NCBI RefSeq assembly: GCF_016907455.1
Contig: NZ_JAFBCB010000001.1
Span: 2,170,001 to 2,234,000, forward strand
Origin: Brachybacterium muris
Lineage (GTDB): Bacteria > Actinomycetota > Actinomycetes > Actinomycetales > Dermabacteraceae
Length of the DNA: 64,000 bases
Direction of reading: 5' to 3'
Of this stretch, positions 45,914 through 54,097 are shown one piece after another; the stretch's first letter is position 1, and each line of letters opens with the position of its first letter. The translations under genes were made by a program, and so were the position numbers. A model generated the notes under the pieces. The model did not search any database. It saw nothing but the letters and a program-made list of their open reading frames with translations, and was not told the origin of the DNA.

Positions 45914-46247
45914 GATTCGTCTGGTTGATCTGGACCCAGTGCGCGGTAGCGAGGCCAACAAGCGCCGCCCTGCCGTACTGGTCAGCAACGACAAGGCAAA
46001 CTTCATGGCTCAGCGGCTGGGCCGCGGGGTGGTGACCGTCGTGCCGGTCACCAGCACCACGGAGAGGGTCTTCCCCTTTCAGGTACTGCTGCCAGCAGAC
46101 GAGACGGGGCTTCGGCTGGACTCCAAAGCCCAGGCTGAACAGGTTCGTTCGGTCGCCGTGGAACGAATCGGCTCTTCCATAGGGCGGGTTCCGCCTCGGT
46201 TGATGGCTGCGGTCGACGAGTCGCTGCGCCTCCATCTGCAGCTGTGA
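45900..46247 (+). CDS. MazF/PemK-type mRNA interferase toxin
   Basis: 115 aa. GEIRLVDLDPVRGSEANKRR and PAVLVSND open the PemK fold, with VVPVTSTT and the C-terminal ERIGS. Such toxins cut mRNA at short motifs. ATG 45900 starts inside the antitoxin gene. Confidence 0.9.
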   Translation: MLRGEIRLVDLDPVRGSEANKRRPAVLVSNDKANFMAQRLGRGVVTVVPVTSTTERVFPFQVLLPADETGLRLDSKAQAEQVRSVAVERIGSSIGRVPPRLMAAVDESLRLHLQL

Positions 46248-46281
46248 CCGCCCACCCAACAGCCGATGAAAGGATTACTCG

Positions 46282-46740
46282 ATGATCCACGTCAGGGAAG
46301 CGGCGGACGAGGACGCCGAGGACATGACCGAGGTCCAGAACGCGATCCACCGGGCAGGCCTGCGACCCGGCCCGGTCGAGGCAGCCCTAGTCCGTGGGAG
46401 GTATCTGATCGGGGACTACCGCGTGGCATGCACGGTAGCCGAGCAGCAGGGCCGCGTGATCGCCTTCCAGTCACTCGTGCTGGCGTGGCCCGAGAACCCC
46501 TAAGGCGTCGCCGAGGGGTGGGGCATCATCGGGACGCACGTCCATCCGGGCGCCGGCCGCAGTGGTGTGGGTCGTCGACTCTTCGAGAGGACGCGCCTCG
46601 CGGCCCAGGCGGCAGGCATCAGGCACATCGATGCGAGCATCGGTTCGGACAATGCCCCCGCACTGGCCTACTACTCGGCCATGGGATTCGTGCCCGACCA
46701 CGAGCGTGGCAACGCGATCGCCTACCGCTTGGATATCTGA
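46282..46740 (+). pseudogene. GNAT acetyltransferase with in-frame stop
   Basis: First 73 codons from ATG 46282 (VREAADEDAEDMTEVQNAIH to VLAWPENP), then TAA 46501-46503. The same frame then gives GVAEGWGIIGTHVHPGAG, the acetyl-CoA motif RSGVGRRLFERTRLAAQAAG and YYSAMGFVPDHERG to the stop at 46740, so the whole 152-residue fold is there but for one codon. A TAC/TAT-to-TAA change fits. Confidence 0.85.
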
Positions 46741-46793
46741 CGCCACCCTCTGGCGCCATAGGGCGAAGGCAGGACCCTTGCAGCCCGGGCCGC

Positions 46794-48593
46794 TCAGCGC
46801 CGGCCGACGAACCAGCCACGCACAGTGTCGATCCGCTCCTGCAGCTGCTCGGCACTGGCCTGCGGCACCGCGGGCCCGCCGCAGCGGTTGCGCAAGGTGG
46901 TGTGCACCGAGCCGTGCGGGGTGCCGGACTTCCGTGACCACGCCGAGACCAGGGAGCTGAGCTCCTTGCGCAGCTCCATCAGGCGACGATGGTCCACCAC
47001 CCCGGGCTGCGGGGCACGGGAGGCGCCGTTCTGGCGGCGGCTCTGCTGCTGGGCCTGGTGCTGCTGCAGCACGGTGCGCATCTGCTCGGTGTCCAGCAGG
47101 CCCGGGATCCCCAGGAACTCCTGCTCGTCCTCACTGCCCACGACGCCGCCGGCGCCGTACTCACCGCCGTCGAACAGCACCCGGTCGAAGGATGCCTCCG
47201 ACTCGAGGGCCTCGAAGCTCATCTCCAGCTGGTCCGAGGCGCGCTCTGTGCGGTTGGCCTCCTCGATCAGGGACTCGTCCAGACCCGTCAGCTCATCACC
47301 CGTGTCGGGCCGGCGGTCCAGCACGTGGTCCCGTTCGGCCTCCATGGCGGCGGCGTGGGCCATCAGGATCGGCACCGAGGGGATGAACACGCTGGCCGTC
47401 TCCCCGCGGGTACGGGAGCGCACGAAACGCCCCACGGCCTGCGCGAAGAACATCGGGGTCGCAGTGGAAGTGGCGTACACGCCGACTGCCAGGCGCGGCA
47501 CGTCCACGCCCTCGGAGACCATGCGCACCGCCACCATCCAGCGGTCATCGGAGTCGGAGAACGCCTCGATGCGCTTTCCGGCGCCGTCGTCGTCGGAGAG
47601 CACCACGGTGGGCTGCTGGCCGGTGAGCTCGGCGAGGGTGGCCGCGTAGGCGCGGGCGGACTTCTGGTCGGTGGCGATCACCAGTCCCCCGGCGTCCGGC
47701 ACGTGGCGGCGCACCTCGGTCAGGCGCCTGTCCGCGGCCGAGAGCACGGCCTGGATCCACTCGCCCTTGGGATCCAGGGCGGTGCGCCAGGCCTGCTGGG
47801 TGATGTCCTTGGTCTCCAGTGCCCCGAGCTGGGCGGAGACCTCGTCGCCGGTCTTGGTGCGCCAGTGCATGCGCCCGGAGTACGTCATGAATAGCACCGG
47901 CCGCACCACGTGGTCGTGCAGCGCTTCGCGGTAGCCGTAGGTGTAGTCGGCCTTGGAGCGCAGGAAGCCCTCGCCGTCCTCCTCGTAGGTGACGAAGGGG
48001 ATCTGGGAGGAGTCCGAGCGGAACGGGGTACCGGTCAGGGCCAGGCGCCGGGTGGCCGGGTCGAAGGCCTCACGCACGCCGTCGCCCCAGGTGAGCGCGT
48101 CACCGGCGTGGTGGATCTCATCCAGGATCACCAGCGTGCGATCGGCCTCGGTGCGGGCACGGTGCAGGCCCGGGTTCATCCCCACCTGTGCGTAGGTGAT
48201 GGCCACGCCCTGGAACTGGGCGCCGTGACGGCCCTGGGCGTTGGTGAAGTTCGGGTCCAGCGAGATGCCCACGCGGGCCGCGGAATCGGCCCACTGGGAC
48301 TTCAGGTGCTCGGTGGGGGCCACCACGGTCACCCGGCGCACGGTGCCGGCGGCCAGCAGCCGCGCAGCGACCTGCAGGGCGAAGGTGGTCTTACCGGCGC
48401 CGGGGGTCGCCACGGCCAGGAAGTCCTTGGGCTGGGCATCGCGGTACTGGTCCAGCGCGGCCTGCTGCCAGGCTCTGAGCTTGGGGGCAGTGCCCCAGGC
48501 GGCACGTTCGGGGTAGGCGGGCGGGAGCGACCGGGCTGCCGCCTCGGAGGGGCGGCGCGGGTCACTGGCGGAGAGATGGTTCGGTGCAGTCAC
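46794..48593 (-). CDS. DEAD/DEAH-box superfamily 2 helicase
   Basis: 599 aa. Walker A ATPGAGKTTFAL, DEIHHAGD, LALTGTPFRSDS, and helicase C VSEGVDVPRLAVGVYAT with QAVGRFVRSRTR. Conserved in actinobacteria near DUF3039, here separated from it by the toxin-like pair. Substrate unknown. GTG 48593 behind GGTGGAG. Confidence 0.88.
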   Translation of the reverse strand: MTAPNHLSASDPRRPSEAAARSLPPAYPERAAWGTAPKLRAWQQAALDQYRDAQPKDFLAVATPGAGKTTFALQVAARLLAAGTVRRVTVVAPTEHLKSQWADSAARVGISLDPNFTNAQGRHGAQFQGVAITYAQVGMNPGLHRARTEADRTLVILDEIHHAGDALTWGDGVREAFDPATRRLALTGTPFRSDSSQIPFVTYEEDGEGFLRSKADYTYGYREALHDHVVRPVLFMTYSGRMHWRTKTGDEVSAQLGALETKDITQQAWRTALDPKGEWIQAVLSAADRRLTEVRRHVPDAGGLVIATDQKSARAYAATLAELTGQQPTVVLSDDDGAGKRIEAFSDSDDRWMVAVRMVSEGVDVPRLAVGVYATSTATPMFFAQAVGRFVRSRTRGETASVFIPSVPILMAHAAAMEAERDHVLDRRPDTGDELTGLDESLIEEANRTERASDQLEMSFEALESEASFDRVLFDGGEYGAGGVVGSEDEQEFLGIPGLLDTEQMRTVLQQHQAQQQSRRQNGASRAPQPGVVDHRRLMELRKELSSLVSAWSRKSGTPHGSVHTTLRNRCGGPAVPQASAEQLQERIDTVRGWFVGRR

Positions 48594-48825
48594 AGCGTGC
48601 TCCACCGTACCGCCGCCCACCGACGAACCGGCGTCGTGCCGCGTGTGAGGAAGTTGCCTTCCCAACGCCGCCGGGGACCGAGCCGAGACACCGGAGACAG
48701 GTGACGGGTGCAGTACGGCCGCTGGACCAGTTGCTCGTTGTGGATGACCCCAGTCGCGGGCATACCGCCGCCTACACTGGCTCCGAGGCGGCAGTGTGGG
48801 GAACCGGCGCAACGAAAGGGGAAAG

Positions 48826-49998
48826 ATGACCGAGTTCTGGGGAATGGACACCGCGCAGGTACTCGAGCACGTCGAGAAGCACCGTTCCGCAGTCGGTTCG
48901 TTCCTCGGGCTGGTGAAACGGCTCGATCAAGCGAATCCGGCGGAGGACACCTGGTTCGGGCCCGACGCTGCGGCCTTCAGCACAGCGCTGCACAGCACAG
49001 CGCTGGTTCGTCTTGCAAGATGCGCCGACGATCTCGAGGAGTTCGGCGAAGCACTCCGTACCCAGGCTCACGAACAACAGCGTGCCAGCGCAGCAGGGCG
49101 TGACCTCACCGTGTCCGACTCGATCCTCGCGGTGGCAAAGCTGGTCGAGGACCTACTTCCGGCAGGTCTCTCTTTCGGCGCCCGCATGCCGACTGCACCG
49201 CCTGGTCCGCTGTCGCTGCAGAACACCCTCAGTGAGGCATACACCGACGACGGCCTCGACGTGCCCGAGCCATCTCGGTGGGACCCGTTCGACCCGGGCG
49301 AGGTTCCTGAAGGGATGACCGAGACCGACGCAAGGGATCGCATCAAGGCTCTCCGGGTGGCGGAAGGTGACTACGCGCTCTCCCAGGATGATGCCGATGC
49401 CATCCTGAAGCACTACCAAGTCGAAGAAGACGAGATGGTCATGTGGGAACTCTCGGGGCCGAATCGTTGGATCTCCGACTTGCTAGGAATGACTCCGGAG
49501 CCCGTACCGATGACCAGGACAGAGGCTCAGATGCTCGACGCGCTGGGACCTCTGGAAGCAAAGGCCTTCCACGATGACAAGCTCCGTGCCGAGCAGGAGG
49601 CCGATGCTCGATACGTAGTCGATGGGCACAACGGCCTGCATGACCAGGAGGACGCCTTCCGGCACGCGTACCTCAATGCACTGCATGCCCAGAGTCTCGG
49701 TGATGAATGGACAACAGACTTCTGGACTGCTCACGAGCGCAAGCCGAACAACCTGTCCGCAGAGGAGGCCATGGACCTCCACAACAATGAAGTAGGTCGA
49801 CGGATCGCGGCGCAGAACCCGCACGCCTCGAAAGACGAACTGGCTGATCTCGTCGAGCAAGCAGTCGCGGACGGGCAGATGGTTGTCATTGACCCCTCCG
49901 GTCGTCTGGTCCCCTCGAACTCCGTCGGACTCGGGGAGACGGGCGCTCCGGAGAGGGAGACTCTGCCCGGCCACGGTCAGGAGAAAGCGAGCAACTGA
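48826..49998 (+). CDS. WXG-like putative secreted toxin
   Basis: 390 aa from ATG 48826 behind AAAGGGGAAAG. Residues ~1-95 form two helices with WFG (43-45) in TWFGPDAAAF, resembling the LXG/WXG100 leaders of type VII substrates. A linker and middle region follow. The C-terminal ~120 residues hold HDQEDAFRHAYLNALHA, AHERKP and MDLHNNEVGRRIA, conserved His/Asp/Glu positions like those in DUF6973-type/polymorphic-toxin tips. No catalytic class is proven. The overlapping lipoprotein gene looks like its immunity partner. Confidence 0.65.
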   Translation: MTEFWGMDTAQVLEHVEKHRSAVGSFLGLVKRLDQANPAEDTWFGPDAAAFSTALHSTALVRLARCADDLEEFGEALRTQAHEQQRASAAGRDLTVSDSILAVAKLVEDLLPAGLSFGARMPTAPPGPLSLQNTLSEAYTDDGLDVPEPSRWDPFDPGEVPEGMTETDARDRIKALRVAEGDYALSQDDADAILKHYQVEEDEMVMWELSGPNRWISDLLGMTPEPVPMTRTEAQMLDALGPLEAKAFHDDKLRAEQEADARYVVDGHNGLHDQEDAFRHAYLNALHAQSLGDEWTTDFWTAHERKPNNLSAEEAMDLHNNEVGRRIAAQNPHASKDELADLVEQAVADGQMVVIDPSGRLVPSNSVGLGETGAPERETLPGHGQEKASN

Positions 49999-50507
49999 TG
50001 TCAGAAGTCATCCTGGTGCCGCGGTCGAAGGGGCTGCTGTCCGAACCGTCGCGACGTACTGCCTTGAAGGCTGCTGCCGCGACTGCCCTCTCCTTTCCGA
50101 CCCTGACTGCGTGCGGGTTCCTGCACGACCCTGCAGACGACATCGTCCGAGGTCCACACCAGCCTTTCAGCGATGCGCTGCACGCTCTCGCAGAGGGGAC
50201 ATCGACGAGGTTCCAGATCGCGGATGTCGTCGACTGGCAGTGGACCGACGTGCACCTCTTCAACTATTCGAGCACGGGCGATGAGATCAACGAGGCCGCT
50301 GGCATGCGGGTTGCGACCCCAGGTCAGACTCTGTACTCCAACGGGATGATGATAATGCTCGTCTTCCACCTCGACGGGGTGACAACCGCTGCTATCAACG
50401 ACGCTCACCCATGGCTGGACACTGAGCTTCCTCCCGATGAACTGGGAATCCGAACGTACGTCGAACTACACGACGACCGGGGGTTCGCCTTCGTCGATCC
50501 GGGCTGA
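49998..50507 (+). CDS. Tat-like lipoprotein, putative immunity protein
   Basis: 169 aa. RRTALKAAAATALSFPTLTAC is a twin-Arg-like signal with a lipobox (split here as RRTALKAA and LTAC), followed by a ~125-residue extracytoplasmic domain I do not recognise. Its ATG overlaps the toxin-candidate stop (ATGA). A surface lipoprotein coupled to a WXG-leader protein fits protection against a toxin acting outside the cell. Confidence 0.65.
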   Translation: MSEVILVPRSKGLLSEPSRRTALKAAAATALSFPTLTACGFLHDPADDIVRGPHQPFSDALHALAEGTSTRFQIADVVDWQWTDVHLFNYSSTGDEINEAAGMRVATPGQTLYSNGMMIMLVFHLDGVTTAAINDAHPWLDTELPPDELGIRTYVELHDDRGFAFVDPG

Positions 50508-50549
50508 ACCCGGACCGCAGAGCGCACTGTCATCCGCCGCCGTAACGAC

Positions 50550-50951
50550 TCAGCGGCGCCCGCCGAAGAAGCCGCGGAACCCTCCGCGACCGGAGCCCTT
50601 GCCGCCCTCGCCGCCGCCGTCCTGCGGGCCGCGGATGCCGTCGTAGATCTCCTTGCACACCGGGCACACCGGGTACTTCTTGGGGTCCCGACCCGGCACC
50701 CACACCTTGCCGCACAGGGCGATCACCGGGGAGCCGTCCAGCGCCGCCTGGGTGACCTTGTCCTTGCGCACGTAGTGGGCGAAGCGGTCGTGATCACCGT
50801 CGTCGGTGGTCTGCTCCTCCTCCTGCACCTGACGGTCCAGCACCGCGGTGGAGGTGGGCGAGGCCCCTGGGTCCTGGTGGTGGGGGTCGGAGTGCGAGGG
50901 GTCCGAGGTCATGCGGGCGTCGGTACGGGCGATGGTGGTGCGAACGGTCAT
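50550..50951 (-). CDS. DUF3039 family zinc-binding protein
   Basis: 133 aa. VIALCGKVWVPGRDPKKYPV with CPVCKEIYD gives a four-Cys-like metal centre, and the Gly/Arg-rich tail ends FGGRR. ATG 50951 with GAGGGAG upstream. Universal small actinobacterial protein of unknown role. Confidence 0.85.
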   Translation of the reverse strand: MTVRTTIARTDARMTSDPSHSDPHHQDPGASPTSTAVLDRQVQEEEQTTDDGDHDRFAHYVRKDKVTQAALDGSPVIALCGKVWVPGRDPKKYPVCPVCKEIYDGIRGPQDGGGEGGKGSGRGGFRGFFGGRR

Positions 50952-51040
50952 GGCGACTCCCTCGGTGGATGCACGGATACCCCGAGCCTAACGGCCCCGC
51001 CTCCCCGAGGCACGGCGGCATCCCTGCCAGAATGCCCGCC

Positions 51041-51141
51041 ATGAGCACCGTCTCGGACCTCCTCGCCCGCACCCCCACCGAGATCCGCCGCGCCGGCGGG
51101 TCCGTGCCCTGGCGGCTGGGACTGCTGGGACTGGCGCTGCT
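51041..51141 (+). pseudogene. VanZ-like protein, N-terminal fragment (split by IS21 copy 3)
   Basis: First 33 codons from ATG 51041, ending in TM1 (LGLLGLALL). Removing IS21 copy 3 and one CTGCT joins it to 53728-54097 as ALLLNIGFYV, 157 codons. Confidence 0.83.
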
Positions 51142-51254
51142 TGAATATTCGCCTCGCTGGGGTCCGCTGATCGAGGGTTCGGGTGCCACGTCGCTGCCGT
51201 AGCGGTGGCGTCGTTCGGGACCACCAGTGGTGTCGTTGGGGCCGCTCTGTCTAC

Positions 51255-51295
51255 GCTCCTTCCGCCGTGTGTATAGGGCACGCGGCGGAAGGAGC
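51255..51295 (+). promoter_or_regulatory. istA promoter within a ribosome-site-masking hairpin, copy 3
   Basis: Arms 51255-51267 and 51283-51295, 13 bp, perfect. Loop 51268-51282 with TATAGG (51272-51277). A transcript starting 6-8 bases after TATAGG would begin within the right arm, so AAGGAG (51289-51294) would be free; a transcript from outside would pair it. Confidence 0.6.
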
Positions 51296-51303
51296 AATCT
51301 GGA

Positions 51304-52866
51304 ATGGTACGGAAGATCAGGGCGAAGCTGGTGCTCCAGCTGCGCGCAGAAGGTCTGTCGGGGCGAGCGATTTCGTCCTCGCAGGGCATGTCCCGCAAGT
51401 CCGTGAGGGCGGTGTTCGAGGCCGCTGACGCTGCAGGGATCGGGTGGGGCGATATCGCGGACGTCGCCGATGAGCAGGTGTATGCCCGGTTGTTCCCGGG
51501 CCGGGGCGAGCACGAGAGCGTGTTCGCACAGCCGGACTGGGAACAGGTCCATCGAGAGATGGCCAGGGTCGGCGTGACGCTGAAGCTGTTGCACGGCGAG
51601 TACTTCGACGCGACCACGGCGGCTGGGGATCCGGCGATGGGGTATGACCGGTTTTGCCGCACCTACCAGCACCACGTCATGGTCACCGGTGCCGCTTCGA
51701 GAGTCGGTCACAAGGCCGGCCAGAGCGTGGAGGTCGACTGGTCCGGCCCCACGATGGAGCTGGCCGATCCGGTCACCGGCGAGGTCTCGAAGGTGTTCTT
51801 GTTCGTTGCCTGCCTGCCTTTTTCTCGTTACGCGTTCTGCTTCCCGGCGCTGGATATGCGCCAGGAGTCCTGGCTGCGAGCGCACGTAGCGATGTTCGAG
51901 GCGCTGGGCGGGACGGTCCCGAGGATCGTTCCGGACAACCTCAAGACCGGTGTGGTGAAGCACCCCCGCGAGGGCGAGATCGTCCTGAACGATGCGTATC
52001 GCGAGATGGCAGCGCATTACTCGGCGGCGGTGCTCCCGGGGAGGGTGCGGAAACCGAAAGACAAGGCGAGCGTGGAGAACACCGTCGCGCACGTCGCGAC
52101 CTGGGTCATCGCCGGGCTGCGGGATCAGCGATTCACGTCCCTGCCCGAACTTGCAGCCGCCATCGGGCAGCGGATGGAGGCCTATAACGCGGAGCCGTTC
52201 CAGAAGCGGCCCGGATCCCGCGCCAGCGTGTTCGACGCGGAGGAGCGGCCGCTGCTGACGCCGCTGCCGGCGGTGCCCTACGAGATCTCGACATGGCACT
52301 ACGGACGACGAGTGGGCAGGAACGGGCACGTCACGTTCGCGCGGAACTTCTACTCCGCGCCGTTCGCGCACATCGGCGCGAAGGTCGATCTGCGCATCAC
52401 GGCCCGGACGCTGGAGATCTATCAGGGCAGCCAGCGACTGACCAGTCACCTGCTGCTCCCGGAGACCGCGAGCAATGAGTACCGCACCAACGACGCGGAC
52501 CTACCTGCGGGCGAGCGTTTCCAGGCCTGGGACGCGCAGAGGGTGCGGGCGTGGGCAGATCGGGTCGGGCCGGCCACGGTGATCGTGATCCAGCGGATCT
52601 TCGAGTCCGTGCCGATCGTGGAACAGGGCCTGGATCCCGCGTTGGCGGTGCTACGGCTCTCTCGCCGCTTCTCCGTAGATCGGGTCGAGGCGGCCTGCGC
52701 ACTCGCGCTGACGGGACGGGTCCGTTCACCGCGCTATGCGCATCTGCACCCGATCTTGGCCACCGGGCAGGACAAGGTCGCCGCCCTGCGTCCACCCCGC
52801 GAGGAACCCGCGGAAGACGGCGGATACGTCCGTGGCGCCGACTACTACGCCGGAGGTGTCCGGTGA
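51304..52866 (+). CDS. istA: IS21 transposase IstA, copy 3
   Basis: 520 aa, same translation as copies 1 and 2. ATG 51304. Confidence 0.95.
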   Translation: MVRKIRAKLVLQLRAEGLSGRAISSSQGMSRKSVRAVFEAADAAGIGWGDIADVADEQVYARLFPGRGEHESVFAQPDWEQVHREMARVGVTLKLLHGEYFDATTAAGDPAMGYDRFCRTYQHHVMVTGAASRVGHKAGQSVEVDWSGPTMELADPVTGEVSKVFLFVACLPFSRYAFCFPALDMRQESWLRAHVAMFEALGGTVPRIVPDNLKTGVVKHPREGEIVLNDAYREMAAHYSAAVLPGRVRKPKDKASVENTVAHVATWVIAGLRDQRFTSLPELAAAIGQRMEAYNAEPFQKRPGSRASVFDAEERPLLTPLPAVPYEISTWHYGRRVGRNGHVTFARNFYSAPFAHIGAKVDLRITARTLEIYQGSQRLTSHLLLPETASNEYRTNDADLPAGERFQAWDAQRVRAWADRVGPATVIVIQRIFESVPIVEQGLDPALAVLRLSRRFSVDRVEAACALALTGRVRSPRYAHLHPILATGQDKVAALRPPREEPAEDGGYVRGADYYAGGVR

Positions 52867-53609
52867 GCGTGATCGATAACGACACGAAGCGGAAGCTGCG
52901 CGAGATGGGCGCGACCGCGCTGCTGGACGCGATCGATGCCCAGGATGAGGCTCACGTGCTGGGGATGTCGTTCCAGGAACGGCTCCAGCTGATCGTGGAC
53001 GAGGCGCATTCCATCTTCAATCATGGAAAGGTCGAGGGTCTGATCCGCCGGGCGGGGCTGCGTTATCCCGGAGCGGACCTGCGGCGGCTGGATCTGGTCG
53101 AGGAACGGGGACTGAACCGGAACGTGATCGCGCAACTGGCAACCTGCTCCTTCATCCAGCGGCAACAGAACGTGGTCTTCCAGGGCTTCACCGGCTCAGG
53201 GAAGTCCTACCTCGGCTGCGCGCTGGCGAAGCAGGCCTGCCAGCACCGGCTCCGAGCCCACTACATCCGAATGCCCGACCTCGAAGAGGCCTGGGCCCTG
53301 GCAAAGGACAAGCCGCAGGGCCAGACGAAGTTCCTGCGGAAGTACTCCACGTTCTCGCTGCTGGTGATCGACGAGTGGCTGCTGGACCATCCTGACGAGG
53401 GAATGCGTTCGATGCTGCTGGAACTGCTCGAGCGCCGCTATGACACCGGCTCGACCGTGTTCTGCACCCAGTACCCGAAGAAGGACTGGCACGCCCGGCT
53501 CGGTGGAGCAGTCCACGCCGATGCGATCATGGACCGCATCGTGCACAACACAATCTGGATCGACACCGGCGACAGGAACATGCGAGAACACACCGCACTG
53601 CCCCAGTGA
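52863..53609 (+). CDS. istB: IS21 helper ATPase IstB, copy 3
   Basis: 248 aa, same translation as copies 1 and 2. GTG overlapping the istA stop. Confidence 0.95.
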   Translation: MSVIDNDTKRKLREMGATALLDAIDAQDEAHVLGMSFQERLQLIVDEAHSIFNHGKVEGLIRRAGLRYPGADLRRLDLVEERGLNRNVIAQLATCSFIQRQQNVVFQGFTGSGKSYLGCALAKQACQHRLRAHYIRMPDLEEAWALAKDKPQGQTKFLRKYSTFSLLVIDEWLLDHPDEGMRSMLLELLERRYDTGSTVFCTQYPKKDWHARLGGAVHADAIMDRIVHNTIWIDTGDRNMREHTALPQ

Positions 53610-53722
53610 CCCGATGCCGGCGGGAGCCAGTGGTCCCCACCGCGGCGGCTACTGGCCCCCGTCGGCACGATCGGCGGTCCCCAAGAGCAAGATTCGGTGG
53701 CTCCCACGACTACGAATACTCA

Positions 53723-54097
53723 CTGCTGCTCAACATCGGCTTCTACGTGCCCTCGATCCCCTCCGGGATCCCCGGCGCAGGTGTGCCGGGCCTGGACAAG
53801 GTGGTCCACGTGGTGCTGTTCGCCCTCACGGTGTGGGCGGCCGGCCGCGTGCTCGCTCCGGTGAAGCGGTTCCCCATGGGCTGGGTGGTGATCGTCGCGC
53901 TGGTGCACGCCGGGCTGATCGAACTGATCCAGCAGATCGCCCTGCCCGACCGCGCGGGCTCGGCCGCGGACCTGGTGGCCGACGTGGTCGGGATCGCCCT
54001 GGGCCTCGGCCTGTGGATCGGCGAGCGCCAGCGCCGCCACCGCCTGCTGGAGACGGTGGATATGGCCGAGCAGGAGCCGGTCAGCCCTCGAGCGTGA
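53723..54097 (+). pseudogene. VanZ-like protein, C-terminal fragment
   Basis: ~122 codons with the VanZ signatures VPGLDKVVHVVLFAL and GLIELIQQIALPDRAGSAAD, three TM helices. VanZ-like proteins sit in the membrane; role in most actinobacteria unknown. The 3' end overlaps the convergent malic enzyme gene by 17 bases. Confidence 0.85.

Larger units (their letters stand above)
51142..53722 (+). mobile_element. IS21-family element, copy 3
   Basis: 2,581 bp, inverted relative to copies 1 and 2. Target duplication CTGCT at 51137-51141 and 53723-53727. Confidence 0.96.

Noticed and set aside
53606..54097. Intact VanZ-like gene starting at the ATG inside IS21
   Set aside because: That start lies in the IS sequence; the reconstructed gene begins at 51041.
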